The notes beneath the pieces were generated by a model. It was given only the letters and a program-made list of their open reading frames with translations. It had not been told where the DNA came from and searched no databases. The position numbers were made by a program, and so were the translations under genes. Of a DNA stretch of 64,000 nt, positions 36,102 to 44,907 are shown one piece after another; the first letter of the stretch is position 1, and each line of letters opens with the position of its first letter. The DNA is from Cryobacterium arcticum (lineage in GTDB: Bacteria; Actinomycetota; Actinomycetes; Actinomycetales; Microbacteriaceae): contig NZ_QHLY01000009.1 in NCBI RefSeq assembly GCF_003185895.1, positions 141,916 to 205,915 on the forward strand. Reading direction: 5' to 3'.

Positions 36102-37619
36102 ATGAAGCTCGAACTTCGCGGCATTACGAAGAGATTCGGTGCCCTGGTTGCCAATGACGACATCAACCTCACCATCGAGGAGGGCGAAATCCACGCCCTG
36201 CTCGGCGAGAACGGAGCCGGTAAGTCAACGTTGATGAACGTGCTCTACGGCCTGTACCGCGCCGAAGAGGGCGAGATCCTGCTGGACGACGTCGCGCAGC
36301 ACTTCGCCGGCCCCGGCGACGCCATGGCCGCCGGCATCGGCATGGTGCACCAGCACTTCATGCTCATCCCCGTGTTCACCGTCGCCGAGAACGTGATGCT
36401 CGGCCACGAGCAGACCAAGGCGGGCGGCCGGCTCGACCTCGCCGCCGCCCGCACCCGGGTACGGGAGATCTCCGATCGGTTCGGGTTCAACGTTGATCCC
36501 GATGCCCTCGTCGAGAACCTTCCCGTGGGCGTGCAGCAGCGGGTCGAGATCATCAAGGCCCTCTCCCGCGACGCGAAGGTGCTCGTCTTCGACGAGCCCA
36601 CCGCCGTGCTCACCCCGCAGGAGACGGATGAGCTGATGAACATCATGCGCCAGCTCAAGGCCGCGGGCACCTCCATCGTGTTCATCACCCACAAGCTGCG
36701 CGAAGTGCGCGAGGTCGCCGACCGCATCACCGTCATCCGCCTGGGCAAGGTCGTCGGCACCGCCTCACCGACCGCGAGCAACGAAGAGCTCGCCACCCTG
36801 ATGGTCGGCCGCGCCGTCGACCTCACTGTCGACAAGGCGCCGGCCACCCCCGGCGCCCCGGCGCTGGTTGTGACGGGCCTCACCGTGATCGACCCGCTCG
36901 GCCAGATCTTGGTCAACGACGTCAGCTTCGACGTCAAGGTGGGCGAGATCCTCGCCATCGCCGGTGTGCAGGGCAACGGTCAGACCGAACTCACCGAAGC
37001 GCTGATGGGCCTCCAGCCCCGCGTCGTCGGCGAGATCACGCTGGACGGCAAATCGCTGCGCGGTCACTCCGTGCGCCAGGTGCTTGACGCCGGTGTCGGG
37101 TTCGTGCCGGAAGACCGCACCAGGGACGGCCTGGTCGGCGGCTTCACCATCGCCGAGAACCTGATGCTCGACCGGTCGAACAAACTGCCGTTCGTCAAGC
37201 GGTTCAACCTGCAGCTGGCCTACCTGGCCGACTTCGCCCGCAGCAAGGTGAAGGAATTCGACGTGCGGTCCCAGGGCATCGACACCCCCGTCGGCCGGCT
37301 CTCCGGCGGAAACCAGCAGAAGGTCGTGCTCGCCCGCGAACTCAGCCGCGACCTGCGCCTGTTCGTCGCGGCGCAGCCCACCCGCGGCCTGGACGTCGGC
37401 TCGATCGAATTCGTGCACGAGCAGATCGTCGCCACGCGCGATGCCGGCACCCCCGTGATCGTGATCTCCACCGAACTCGACGAAGTCGCCGCCCTCGCCG
37501 ACCGCATCATGGTGATGTACAGCGGCCGCATCGTCGGCATCGTTCCCGGCGACACCCCCCGATCCGTTCTGGGTCTGATGATGGCGGGCGAAGTCCCCGC
37601 AGAAGGAGCCGCAGCATGA
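36102..37619 (+). CDS. Nucleoside ABC transporter ATP-binding protein (two NBDs)
   Basis: Tandem ATPase of the RbsA/NupO type, 505 residues. NBD1 has canonical Walker A GENGAGKST (35-43), a degenerate signature LPVGVQQRVEIIKAL and Walker B VLVFDEPTAVL. NBD2 has the degenerate Walker A GVQGNGQTE, a canonical signature LSGGNQQKVVLAREL and AQPTRGLDVG; this asymmetry is normal for the group. ATG 36102 begins MKLELRGITKRFG; the open frame upstream to 36036 lacks homology. ATGA overlap with the first permease gene. Confidence 0.95.
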   Translation: MKLELRGITKRFGALVANDDINLTIEEGEIHALLGENGAGKSTLMNVLYGLYRAEEGEILLDDVAQHFAGPGDAMAAGIGMVHQHFMLIPVFTVAENVMLGHEQTKAGGRLDLAAARTRVREISDRFGFNVDPDALVENLPVGVQQRVEIIKALSRDAKVLVFDEPTAVLTPQETDELMNIMRQLKAAGTSIVFITHKLREVREVADRITVIRLGKVVGTASPTASNEELATLMVGRAVDLTVDKAPATPGAPALVVTGLTVIDPLGQILVNDVSFDVKVGEILAIAGVQGNGQTELTEALMGLQPRVVGEITLDGKSLRGHSVRQVLDAGVGFVPEDRTRDGLVGGFTIAENLMLDRSNKLPFVKRFNLQLAYLADFARSKVKEFDVRSQGIDTPVGRLSGGNQQKVVLARELSRDLRLFVAAQPTRGLDVGSIEFVHEQIVATRDAGTPVIVISTELDEVAALADRIMVMYSGRIVGIVPGDTPRSVLGLMMAGEVPAEGAAA

Positions 37620-38884
37620 GTGCCGCGCAGCAGCCCACCACGACCCCGGCGGCACCCACCCCGGCTGGCCCGGACGAACCGTCCCGCTGGCACAACGTCT
37701 TCCGCGAGATCACCACCGGCAACGCGATCATCTCGGTGCTCGCCGTGGTGCTGGCCCTGCTGGTGGGCGCGGTGATGATCGCGTTCACCAACGACACCGT
37801 GCAGGAAACCGCCGGGTACTTCTTCTCCCGCCCCGGCGACCTGCTCAACGCGGTCTGGGACGCCGTGTCCGGCGCCTACTCGGCCCTGTTCCAGGGGTCC
37901 GTGTACAACTTCCGCCGGCCCAGCTTCGCCGACGGCATCAAGCCGCTCACCGAAACCCTCACCTACGCCACCCCGCTGATCGCGGCCGGCCTCGGTGTCG
38001 CGCTCGGCTTCCGCGTCGGCCTGTTCAACATCGGCGGCCGCGGCCAGATGCTCATCGCCGCCACCCTCGGCGGCTGGGTCGCCTTCGCCGTCGAACTGCC
38101 CGCAGGCATCCACATGGTGGCCGCTCTGGTCGCCGGTGTCATCGGCGGCGCCCTCTGGGGCGGCCTGGTCGGCCTGCTCAAGGCCCGCACCGGCGCGCAC
38201 GAGGTGATCACCACGATCATGCTCAACTACGTGGCCTTCTACCTGGTCAGCTTCCTGCTGCGGGACGGGTTCCTCAAGACGCCCGGCTCGAACAACCCAA
38301 AGAGCCCGGCCACGAAGGAGACCGCGGTCTTCTTCGACCTGCTCGGCCCGAACTACAACCTGCACTTCGGCTTCATCCTGGTGATCGCCGCCACCGTCTT
38401 CACCTGGTGGCTGCTGGGCCGTTCCAACCTCGGCTTCAAGTTCCGCGCCGTCGGTGAGAACCCCAACGCCGCCCGCGTGGCCGGCATCAGCGTGTCGCGC
38501 ATGTACATCTACGCGATGCTGCTCTCGGGCGGGCTGGTCGGCCTGGCCGGCATCAACCAGGTGCTCGGCACCACCACCAGCGGCTTCGGTGCCGGCATCG
38601 ACTCCGGCATCGGGTTCGACGCGATCACCGTGGCGCTGCTCGGCCGGTCCAAACCCTGGGGCGTCTTCGCCGCCGGCATCCTGTTCGGCGCGTTCAAGGC
38701 CGGCAGCTTCTCGATGCAGGCCGCCGAGGGTGTGCCCATCGATATCGTGCTCGTGGTGCAGTCGCTGATCGTGCTCTTCATCGCCGCGCCACCGTTGGTG
38801 CGCGCGATCTTCCGTCTACCCGCGCCCGGGGCTCCCCGGCGCAGACCCGTTCCGAACGTGACCCAGGAGGTGGCGGCGAAATGA
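37616..38884 (+). CDS. Nucleoside ABC transporter permease, first subunit
   Basis: Membrane subunit of the BmpA-NupOPQ-like importer, 422 residues with about nine helices. Family marks are LTYATPLIAAGLGVALGFRVGLFNIGGRGQ (around residue 125) and GAHEVITTIMLNYVAFY, then GENPNAARVAGISVSRMY. The N-terminal ~25 residues are Pro/Ala-rich and cytosolic. Overlaps the ATPase stop and the second permease start by 4 bp each, so the three are one translational unit. Confidence 0.94.
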   Translation: MSAAQQPTTTPAAPTPAGPDEPSRWHNVFREITTGNAIISVLAVVLALLVGAVMIAFTNDTVQETAGYFFSRPGDLLNAVWDAVSGAYSALFQGSVYNFRRPSFADGIKPLTETLTYATPLIAAGLGVALGFRVGLFNIGGRGQMLIAATLGGWVAFAVELPAGIHMVAALVAGVIGGALWGGLVGLLKARTGAHEVITTIMLNYVAFYLVSFLLRDGFLKTPGSNNPKSPATKETAVFFDLLGPNYNLHFGFILVIAATVFTWWLLGRSNLGFKFRAVGENPNAARVAGISVSRMYIYAMLLSGGLVGLAGINQVLGTTTSGFGAGIDSGIGFDAITVALLGRSKPWGVFAAGILFGAFKAGSFSMQAAEGVPIDIVLVVQSLIVLFIAAPPLVRAIFRLPAPGAPRRRPVPNVTQEVAAK

Positions 38885-40179
38885 GCACGATCGCTCCCGT
38901 GAACCAGCCCACCCAGCCCGTCGAACCCGGTGACGGCCCGGCCACCACCGTGATCAAGAGCTGGAAGGTGCCGATCGTGCTCGGCGTCTTCACCGTGCTC
39001 GGCTTCCTGCTGCTCGTGGTCTTCGGCCGTTCCGGCACCAGCACCATGGTGCTGTCCACCTCGAGTGACCTGATCCAGCTGCCCGACGTGTTGCTGCCCA
39101 CCCGCGAGACCGGCATCGTCGTCAGCGTGCTGATGCTCGCCATCACCGGCGTCAGCATCTGGATGGTGCAGACGCACCGCAAGACGCCGCTCTGGCTGAT
39201 CTCGGTGTTCGCCCTGCTCCTGCTCATCGGCTTCCTGGCCTGGGCGTCAGCGGATGCCCGCATCCCGGTTCCCGGCCTGCTGTTCGGCTCACTGAGCCTG
39301 GCCGTACCGCTGATCTTCGGCGCGCTCGGCGGTGTCATCTCCGAGCGGGTCGGTGTGGTCAACGTGGCGATCGAGGGTCAGCTGCTCGCCGGGGCGTTCA
39401 CCTCGGCGATCGTGGCCTCCGTCACCCAGCAGCCGCTGCTCGGCCTGGTCGCCGCCATGATCGCCGGCACGCTCGTCTCATTCGTGCTCGCCGCGTTCGC
39501 GATCAAGTACTTCGTCGACCAGGTCATCGTCGGTGTGGTGCTCAACGTGCTCGTCACCGGCCTCACCGGGTTCCTCTTCTCCCAGGTGCTCGCCCCCAAC
39601 GCGGCGCTGCTCAACCAGCCGCCCAAGTTCGAGCGCATCAACATCCCCCTGCTCAGTGAGATCCCCATCATCGGGCCGGTGTTCTTCCGGCAGACGCTGA
39701 TCGTGTACATCATGTACATCGCCGTCGCCGCGGTCTACTACGGCATCTTCCACACCCGGTGGGGCCTTCGCCTCCGCTCGGTGGGCGAGCACCCGCAGGC
39801 AGCGGACACCGTTGGCATCAACGTGAACGGCACCCGGTTCTGGAACGTATCGCTCGCCGGCGCCGTCGCCGGCCTCGGTGGCGCGTACTTCACCCTCGGG
39901 TCGGTGGGCGCGTTCGGCAAGGAGATGACCGCCGGCGCCGGGTTCATCGCCCTCGCCGCCGTGATCTTCGGCCGCTGGGACCCGATCCGGGCCACCCTCG
40001 CCGCCCTGCTGTTCGGCTTCGCCAGCAACCTGCAGAACGTGCTCAGCATCATCGGTTCGCCGGTGCCGAGCGAGTTCATGCTCATGCTGCCCTACCTGGT
40101 CACCATCTTCGCCGTGGCGGGCCTGGTGGGCCAGTCCAGGGGCCCGGCGGCATCCGGCAAACCGTATCTGAAATCGTGA
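38881..40179 (+). CDS. Nucleoside ABC transporter permease, second subunit
   Basis: Second membrane subunit, 432 residues, about ten helices. Marks are GGVISERVGVVNVAIEGQLLAGAF, FVDQVIVGVVLNVLVTGLTGF and GEHPQAADTVGINVNGTRFWNV, the last matching the GENPNAARVAGIS element of the partner. Its stop (TGA 40177-40179) overlaps the GTG start of cdd, linking uptake directly to nucleoside breakdown. Confidence 0.94.
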   Translation: MSTIAPVNQPTQPVEPGDGPATTVIKSWKVPIVLGVFTVLGFLLLVVFGRSGTSTMVLSTSSDLIQLPDVLLPTRETGIVVSVLMLAITGVSIWMVQTHRKTPLWLISVFALLLLIGFLAWASADARIPVPGLLFGSLSLAVPLIFGALGGVISERVGVVNVAIEGQLLAGAFTSAIVASVTQQPLLGLVAAMIAGTLVSFVLAAFAIKYFVDQVIVGVVLNVLVTGLTGFLFSQVLAPNAALLNQPPKFERINIPLLSEIPIIGPVFFRQTLIVYIMYIAVAAVYYGIFHTRWGLRLRSVGEHPQAADTVGINVNGTRFWNVSLAGAVAGLGGAYFTLGSVGAFGKEMTAGAGFIALAAVIFGRWDPIRATLAALLFGFASNLQNVLSIIGSPVPSEFMLMLPYLVTIFAVAGLVGQSRGPAASGKPYLKS

Positions 40180-40607
40180 GCGACGTGACAGACCCGGCAA
40201 CGCCCGCCATCGACTGGGAGGCCCTGCGCACCGCGGCGGCCGAAGCGATGACGCACGCCTACGTGCCGTATTCGAAGTTCCCCGTCGGCGCCGCCGCCTT
40301 GGTCTCCGACGGCCGGGTGATCAGCGGCTGCAACGTGGAGAACGCGTCGTACGGCCTCACCCTCTGCGCCGAGTGCGCGCTGGTGTCGGTGCTGCACCTC
40401 ACCGGCGGTGGCCAGCTCGTGGCGTTCAGCTGCGTTGACGGCAACGGCAACACCCTGATGCCGTGCGGTCGCTGCCGCCAGCTGCTCTACGAACACTCAG
40501 CACCAGGCATGCTGCTCGAGACCGTCTCGGGCGTCCGCACCATCGACGAAGTTCTGCCGGATGCCTTCGGGCCCCGCCAACTCGCCGCCTACCGGGAAGA
40601 AAACTGA
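40176..40607 (+). CDS. cdd: Cytidine deaminase
   Basis: Zinc-dependent hydrolytic deamination of cytidine/deoxycytidine to uridine/deoxyuridine, 143 residues, the small homotetrameric type. Substrate loop PYSKFPVGAAAL and GCNVENASYGLT, zinc motif CAEC (Cys-Ala-Glu) and PCGRCRQLL are complete. GTG 40176 overlaps the permease stop; the longer frame from 39759 is inside the permease. Its stop overlaps the deoA ATG by one base (TGATG). Confidence 0.97.
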   Translation: MSDVTDPATPAIDWEALRTAAAEAMTHAYVPYSKFPVGAAALVSDGRVISGCNVENASYGLTLCAECALVSVLHLTGGGQLVAFSCVDGNGNTLMPCGRCRQLLYEHSAPGMLLETVSGVRTIDEVLPDAFGPRQLAAYREEN

Positions 40608-41923
40608 TGAGCTCCACCCCAGCCCGCACCATCGAGGCGTTCGACGCCGTCGACCTGATCCACGCGAAGCGTGACCACAGCGAACTTTCCACGCCGCAGA
40701 TCGACTGGTTGATCGACGCGTACACCCGCGGTTATGTGGGCGACGAGCAGATGGCCGCCATGACCATGGCGATCTTCCTCAACGGCATGTCCCGCCGGGA
40801 GATCCGCGACATGACGATGGCCATGATCAACTCCGGCGAGCGGATGAGCTTCGAGGGGCTGGGCAAGCCCACCACCGACAAGCACTCCACCGGCGGAGTC
40901 GGCGACAAGATCACCCTGCCGTTGATGCCCCTCGTGGCGGTTTTCGGTGCCGCGGTGCCGCAGCTCTCCGGCCGTGGCCTCGGCCACACCGGCGGCACCC
41001 TCGACAAGCTCGAGTCCATCCCGGGCTGGCGCGCCAACCTCAGCAACGAGGAGATGTTCGCCCAGCTGCAGGATGTCGGCGGCGTGATCTGCGCCGCGGG
41101 CAGCGGTCTGGCCCCCGCCGACGGCAAGCTCTACGCCCTGCGCGACATCACCGGCACCGTCGAGGCGATCCCGCTGATCGCCTCGTCGATCATGTCGAAG
41201 AAGATCGCCGAGGGTACCAGCGCCCTGGTGCTCGACGTCAAGTTCGGTTCCGGCGCCTTTTTGAAAGACATCGAGCGCTCCCGCGAACTGGCCCGCACCA
41301 TGGTCGCGCTCGGTGAGGACGCCGGAGTGGCGACATCCGCTCTGCTCACCAACATGAACGTGCCGCTCGGACTGGCCATCGGCAACGCCAACGAGGTGCG
41401 CGAATCGCTCGAGGTACTCGCCGGCGGCGGCCCCGCCGACGTGGTGGAGCTCACCGTGGCCCTCGCCCGCGAGATGCTGACCCTGGCCGGCATCGTCGAC
41501 GTCGACGTGGAGGCCGCCCTGAAGGATGGCCGCGCGATGGACAAGTGGAACGCGGTCATCCGCGCCCAGGGCGGAGACCCGACCGCGGTGATGCCCGTGG
41601 CGAAGGAGACCCACACCGTGCTCGCCGACCGCGACGGCGTGCTCGTCGATCAGCAGGCGCTGCCGTTCGGCATCGGTGCCTGGCGCCTCGGCGCTGGCCG
41701 CGCCCGCAAGCAGGACCCGGTGCAGCACGCTGCGGGCATCGACCTGCACGCCAAGCCCGGCGACACCGTGCGCCGCGGCGAGCCCCTCTTCACTCTCAGC
41801 GCCGACGAGCCGGAGCGCTTCGCCCGGGCCCTCGAGGCCGTCGAAGGCGCCTGGCGCATCGGCGACCCGGGTGAACCCATCCTCGACGGCGGCCCCCTGA
41901 TCGCCGAGCGCATCGGCAACTAG
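40607..41923 (+). CDS. deoA: Thymidine / pyrimidine-nucleoside phosphorylase
   Basis: Splits (deoxy)thymidine or uridine into base and (deoxy)ribose 1-phosphate. The 438-residue product contains the family signature SGRGLGHTGGTLDKLESIPGW and phosphate-binding KHSTGGVGDK, with a complete C-terminal domain. ATG 40607 overlaps the cdd stop. It is the last gene before the operon is interrupted by paired palindromes and the reversed DUF559-type gene; add resumes on the same strand at 43.3 kb. Confidence 0.96.
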   Translation: MSSTPARTIEAFDAVDLIHAKRDHSELSTPQIDWLIDAYTRGYVGDEQMAAMTMAIFLNGMSRREIRDMTMAMINSGERMSFEGLGKPTTDKHSTGGVGDKITLPLMPLVAVFGAAVPQLSGRGLGHTGGTLDKLESIPGWRANLSNEEMFAQLQDVGGVICAAGSGLAPADGKLYALRDITGTVEAIPLIASSIMSKKIAEGTSALVLDVKFGSGAFLKDIERSRELARTMVALGEDAGVATSALLTNMNVPLGLAIGNANEVRESLEVLAGGGPADVVELTVALAREMLTLAGIVDVDVEAALKDGRAMDKWNAVIRAQGGDPTAVMPVAKETHTVLADRDGVLVDQQALPFGIGAWRLGAGRARKQDPVQHAAGIDLHAKPGDTVRRGEPLFTLSADEPERFARALEAVEGAWRIGDPGEPILDGGPLIAERIGN

Positions 41924-41948
41924 CGTTCCCACCGCACGCCGGCTTCGC

Positions 41949-42004
41949 CGACTTGCCGCAAAAACCCCCTTCACGCGCGCTGACGGGGTTTTTGGCGTAA
42001 GTCG
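41949..42004. repeat. Palindromic repeat, family C copy 1
   Basis: A 56-bp hairpin: outer arms CGACTT and AAGTCG, inner arms CGCAAAAACCCC and GGGGTTTTTGGCG; 17 of the 20 outermost pairs match. The interior has CACGCGCGCTGA. GGGG-TTTTT at the right would work as an intrinsic terminator for deoA, 26 bp after its stop. Confidence 0.78.
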
Positions 42005-42020
42005 CGATGGGCGCATCTGT

Positions 42021-42077
42021 CGACTTGCCGCAAAGGCCCCCATCACGCGCGCTGACGGGGGTTTTTGGCGTAAGTCG
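42021..42077. repeat. Palindromic repeat, family C copy 2
   Basis: Near-identical direct repeat of copy 1, 16 bp further on: CGACTTGCCGCAAA at the left, TTTTTGGCGTAAGTCG at the right, with CCCCC and GGGGG inner arms around CATCACGCGCGCTGAC. Lies just before the stop of the reversed gene at 42104. Confidence 0.78.
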
Positions 42078-42103
42078 ACGCATAGGTGCGGGGCCCTGTC
42101 GGG

Positions 42104-43021
42104 TCACTTCGGCCGGGTGTGGGGGCGCCAGCCGCGCGAACGCAGCGCCTGATCGACCCGGGAGACCACGTCGGCGTCCGGCGTCGCCTTGGTCACCCTG
42201 ATGACACGCCAGTCCTCAGCCATCACCCCGTCGAGCCGATCCACATCGCGGGCGAACTGGGCGTCATCAGTGCGGTGCTGCTCCCCGTCGTACTCCACCA
42301 GGGTGCGGTACCGGAGGTAGACCAGATCTCCACGTACGCGGCGGCGCTGATGGCGCAGCGGGAGGTACACGTTGGTTTGCGGTTCGGGCAGGCCCGCCCG
42401 CACGAGCAGCAGCCGGAGGCGGGTCTCCTGGCGCGACTCGACGCGGGGCCGCACCCACTCCAGCGCCTGGCGTAGCCGACGGATACCGCGCTGGCCGGCC
42501 CGCTGGGCCACCACTGACGCGAGTTCTTCGGCCGTGTACGGAGGATCCAGCACCCCGAGGAGATGGTCCCCGAGCGCAATAAGGTCGTCCAGGCCCACGA
42601 TGGCTGCCAGGTCGCACCAGGTGGTCAGGGGGTTCTGCACGGTGAGCCCGCCGACTATCCACAGCTCGGGTCGGCTGATCACCGTGTGCCCGGCGATCCC
42701 GGCGCCCTGCGGTGCCCGGTCAGGCGCGACTGCGCTCACATGCAGACGGAGGTCGCGGGTGACGTAGCGCGGCAGGGGCATCCCGAGCAGTTGGGCCGCC
42801 GTCACCTGGCTGAAGTAGTGGCCGGTCGGCATCACCGCCGCATACGCCCTGGCCCGGTTGGATACCTCGCGCGGCGTGCCGGCTGCGACCCTGACGCCAT
42901 GGAACGGTGCTTCCAGATCGTTCGCAGACAGGCGCTTGGGTGTGACGCCGGCCAGTCGGGCCTGGGCAACGGTGAACCCGTCGGGCGGAAGGCTGCGGGG
43001 GAGCTCCGTTCGCTTGTGCAT
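42104..43021 (-). CDS. AbiEi-like N-terminal / DUF559 (Vsr-like) protein of unknown function
   Basis: A 305-residue protein of a kind common as scattered single genes in actinobacteria. The N-terminal third (FTVAQARLAGVTPKRLSANDL) resembles the winged-helix of AbiEi-type antitoxin domains. The C-terminal ~70 residues carry LVEYDGEQHRT and FARDVDRLDGVMAEDWRVIRVT, the DUF559/Vsr-like endonuclease fold with candidate catalytic Glu-Asp and Gln residues. No toxin partner is adjacent. It is reversed relative to the salvage genes on both sides, and two family C palindromes lie on each side, which suggests an inserted islet. Activity is not known; a role in DNA cleavage or defence is inference. Confidence 0.8.
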   Translation of the reverse strand: MHKRTELPRSLPPDGFTVAQARLAGVTPKRLSANDLEAPFHGVRVAAGTPREVSNRARAYAAVMPTGHYFSQVTAAQLLGMPLPRYVTRDLRLHVSAVAPDRAPQGAGIAGHTVISRPELWIVGGLTVQNPLTTWCDLAAIVGLDDLIALGDHLLGVLDPPYTAEELASVVAQRAGQRGIRRLRQALEWVRPRVESRQETRLRLLLVRAGLPEPQTNVYLPLRHQRRRVRGDLVYLRYRTLVEYDGEQHRTDDAQFARDVDRLDGVMAEDWRVIRVTKATPDADVVSRVDQALRSRGWRPHTRPK

Positions 43022-43081
43022 CCGCCCAAACTGTCAGCTCTGCGCGCTGCACGTCGGAGTTATCCACCACTGCCACCAACA

Positions 43082-43139
43082 CGACTTGCCGCACATTTGC
43101 CCTGCGCGCGACGCTCAAGGGAACTTTTGCCCGAAGTCG
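43082..43139. repeat. Palindromic repeat, family C copy 3
   Basis: A 58-bp element with left arm CGACTTGCCGCA and right arm TTTTGCCCGAAGTCG; interior CTGCGCGCGACGCTC. It belongs to family C by its arms but its interior differs from copies 1 and 2. It begins 60 bp upstream of the reversed gene's start. Confidence 0.7.
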
Positions 43140-43155
43140 AAGACGGGCCTGACGC

Positions 43156-43212
43156 CGACTTGCCGCAAAGTTGCCCGTCAGTGGAACTGATGGGGTGTTT
43201 TGCCCGAAGTCG
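43156..43212. repeat. Palindromic repeat, family C copy 4
   Basis: A 57-bp element directly following copy 3: CGACTTGCCGCAAA at the left, GTTTTGCCCGAAGTCG at the right, and an inner hairpin CGTCAGT-GGA-ACTGATG. It lies 89 bp before the add start. Confidence 0.7.
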
Positions 43213-43300
43213 AGACCCGGGCGGATGTGGCGGCGACGGAACGCTCCGAGCAGGGGAGCGATAGATTGAGTAAGTGAATACCAGCTCAGAGGAATACCTG

Positions 43301-44395
43301 ATGCCCGGCAGCGGCATCAGCATCGACGCCCTGCCCAAGGTCTCCCTGCACGACCACCTCGACGGCGGGCTGCGACCGGCCACGATCCTCGAGCTGGCCG
43401 AGACCATCGGCCTCGAGCTGCCCGCCGCCACCGAGGAGGGCTTGGCTGCGTGGTTCGCCCGCGAAGCCAACTCCGGCAACCTGGTGGACTACATCAAGAC
43501 CTTCGAAATCACCGTCGGCGTCATGCAGACCCACGACGGCCTCGCGCGCGTGGCCCAGGAGTTCGTCGAAGACCTGGCCCTCGACGGCATCATCTACGGT
43601 GAAGTGCGCTGGGCGCCCGAGCAGCACCTCACCGCCGGCCTCAGCCTCGACCAGGCCGTCGACGCCGTGCAGGAGGGCATCGAAGCCGGCATCGCCCGGG
43701 TCGCCCAGGCCGGCATGACGATCAAGATCGGCCAGCTGATCACCGCGATGCGGCACACCGACCGGAGCCTTGAGGTCGCCGAACTCGCCGTGCGCCACCG
43801 CGACCTCGGCGTGGTCGGCTTCGACATCGCCGGTGCAGAGCTCGGCTACCCGGCCGGCGCGCACACCGCCGCCTTCGACTACCTGGCCCAGAACCTCTTC
43901 CCCGTCACCGTGCACGCCGGCGAGGCCGACGGCCTCGACAGCATCCGTGGCGCGCTCTTCGCCGGCCGCGCCCTGCGTCTGGGCCACGGCGTTCGCCTGG
44001 CCGAAGACATCGAGATCGGCCGAGAAGACCAGGACAACACCTACGTCACCCTCGGCCCGCTCGCCCAGTGGGTGCGCGACCGGGAGATCCCGCTCGAGCT
44101 CAGCCCGTCGTCCAACCTGCAGACCGGAGCTATCGCCGCCTGGGGCAGCGACCTGCTCGACCACCCGTTCGACCTGCTCTACCAGCTCGGCTTCCGGGTC
44201 ACCGTCAATACCGACAATCGCCTGATGAGCGCCACCTCGCTCAGCCGGGAGCTGGCCCTGCTGACGGATGCCTTCGGCTACGACCTCGACGACCTCGAGG
44301 CCCTGCAGCTCAACGCCGCGTCGGCGGCATTCCTGCCCCTCGAAGAGCGCGAAGAACTCGCCGACGCCATCGTCGCCGGCTTCGCCGACGCCTAG
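43301..44395 (+). CDS. add: Adenosine deaminase
   Basis: Metal-dependent deamination of (deoxy)adenosine to (deoxy)inosine, 364 residues. Metal-binding HDHLDGG near the N-terminus, VHAGEADG (catalytic Glu region), LGHGVRL and ELSPSSNLQTGA, and NTDNRLMS in the place of the usual TDDP motif; this variant is typical of one actinobacterial group. AGAGGA (43288-43293) supports ATG 43301. GTG 43274 is also open in frame and follows a -10-like TAGATT by 6 nt, so a leaderless longer form is an alternative. It supplies inosine to PNP. Confidence 0.93.
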   Translation: MPGSGISIDALPKVSLHDHLDGGLRPATILELAETIGLELPAATEEGLAAWFAREANSGNLVDYIKTFEITVGVMQTHDGLARVAQEFVEDLALDGIIYGEVRWAPEQHLTAGLSLDQAVDAVQEGIEAGIARVAQAGMTIKIGQLITAMRHTDRSLEVAELAVRHRDLGVVGFDIAGAELGYPAGAHTAAFDYLAQNLFPVTVHAGEADGLDSIRGALFAGRALRLGHGVRLAEDIEIGREDQDNTYVTLGPLAQWVRDREIPLELSPSSNLQTGAIAAWGSDLLDHPFDLLYQLGFRVTVNTDNRLMSATSLSRELALLTDAFGYDLDDLEALQLNAASAAFLPLEEREELADAIVAGFADA

Positions 44396-44424
44396 GCCGA
44401 CCACCTCCAACCCTGAAAGCAGCC

Positions 44425-44907
44425 ATGTCGCTTCCCCCGCTTCCCCTCGACGCCATCGACGTCGGCCTGCACGTACCCGACTGGCGCGCCGCCGTCGGAG
44501 CCGCCGGAGCCGCCCTGGAGCGCAGTGGCTCCACCGGTCCCGGCTACACCGAGCGGATGGTGGGCGTGATCGAAGAATTCGGCGCCTACGTGGTGATCGC
44601 CCCCGGCCTGGCCCTCGCGCACGCGCGGCCCGGCCCCGACGTGCTCACCGAAGGGCTGAGCGTCGTGACGCTCGCCGAACCGGTGGTCTTCGGGCATCCG
44701 CACAACGATCCCGTCAACGTGATCCTCGGCCTGGCCGTGACCACCGGCGACGAGCACGTGCACTTCGTGGCCGAGCTCGCCAACGTGTTCAACGATTCGA
44801 GCATCATCCCGGCGCTGGCAGCGGCCCCGGACGCAGCTACCGTGCGCTCACTTCTGGGCATCACGGCACCATCCGGCCCCGAGGCCACCAATGAGGAGTC
44901 GAAATGA
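44425..44907 (+). CDS. PTS EIIA component, fructose/mannitol/ascorbate type
   Basis: Cytosolic phosphocarrier domain of the PTS-EIIA-2 family, 160 residues. The likely phospho-acceptor is H66 in GLALAHARPGPDV; VVFGHPHNDPVNVILGLA is the conserved following segment. It begins 29 bp after add and overlaps the IIB gene by 4 bp. No IIC permease gene is present anywhere in the window, so either the IIC is encoded elsewhere or the pair serves a regulatory role. Confidence 0.9.
   Translation: MSLPPLPLDAIDVGLHVPDWRAAVGAAGAALERSGSTGPGYTERMVGVIEEFGAYVVIAPGLALAHARPGPDVLTEGLSVVTLAEPVVFGHPHNDPVNVILGLAVTTGDEHVHFVAELANVFNDSSIIPALAAAPDAATVRSLLGITAPSGPEATNEESK

Noticed and set aside
42104-43021. DUF559-like gene considered as half of an AbiE toxin-antitoxin pair
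   Set aside because: No AbiEii-type nucleotidyltransferase gene is adjacent, and the C-terminal domain is nuclease-like rather than an antitoxin C-terminus.
41949-43212. Family C palindromes considered as a CRISPR array
   Set aside because: Only two copies on each side, each palindromic over its whole length, without regular unique spacers and without cas genes.
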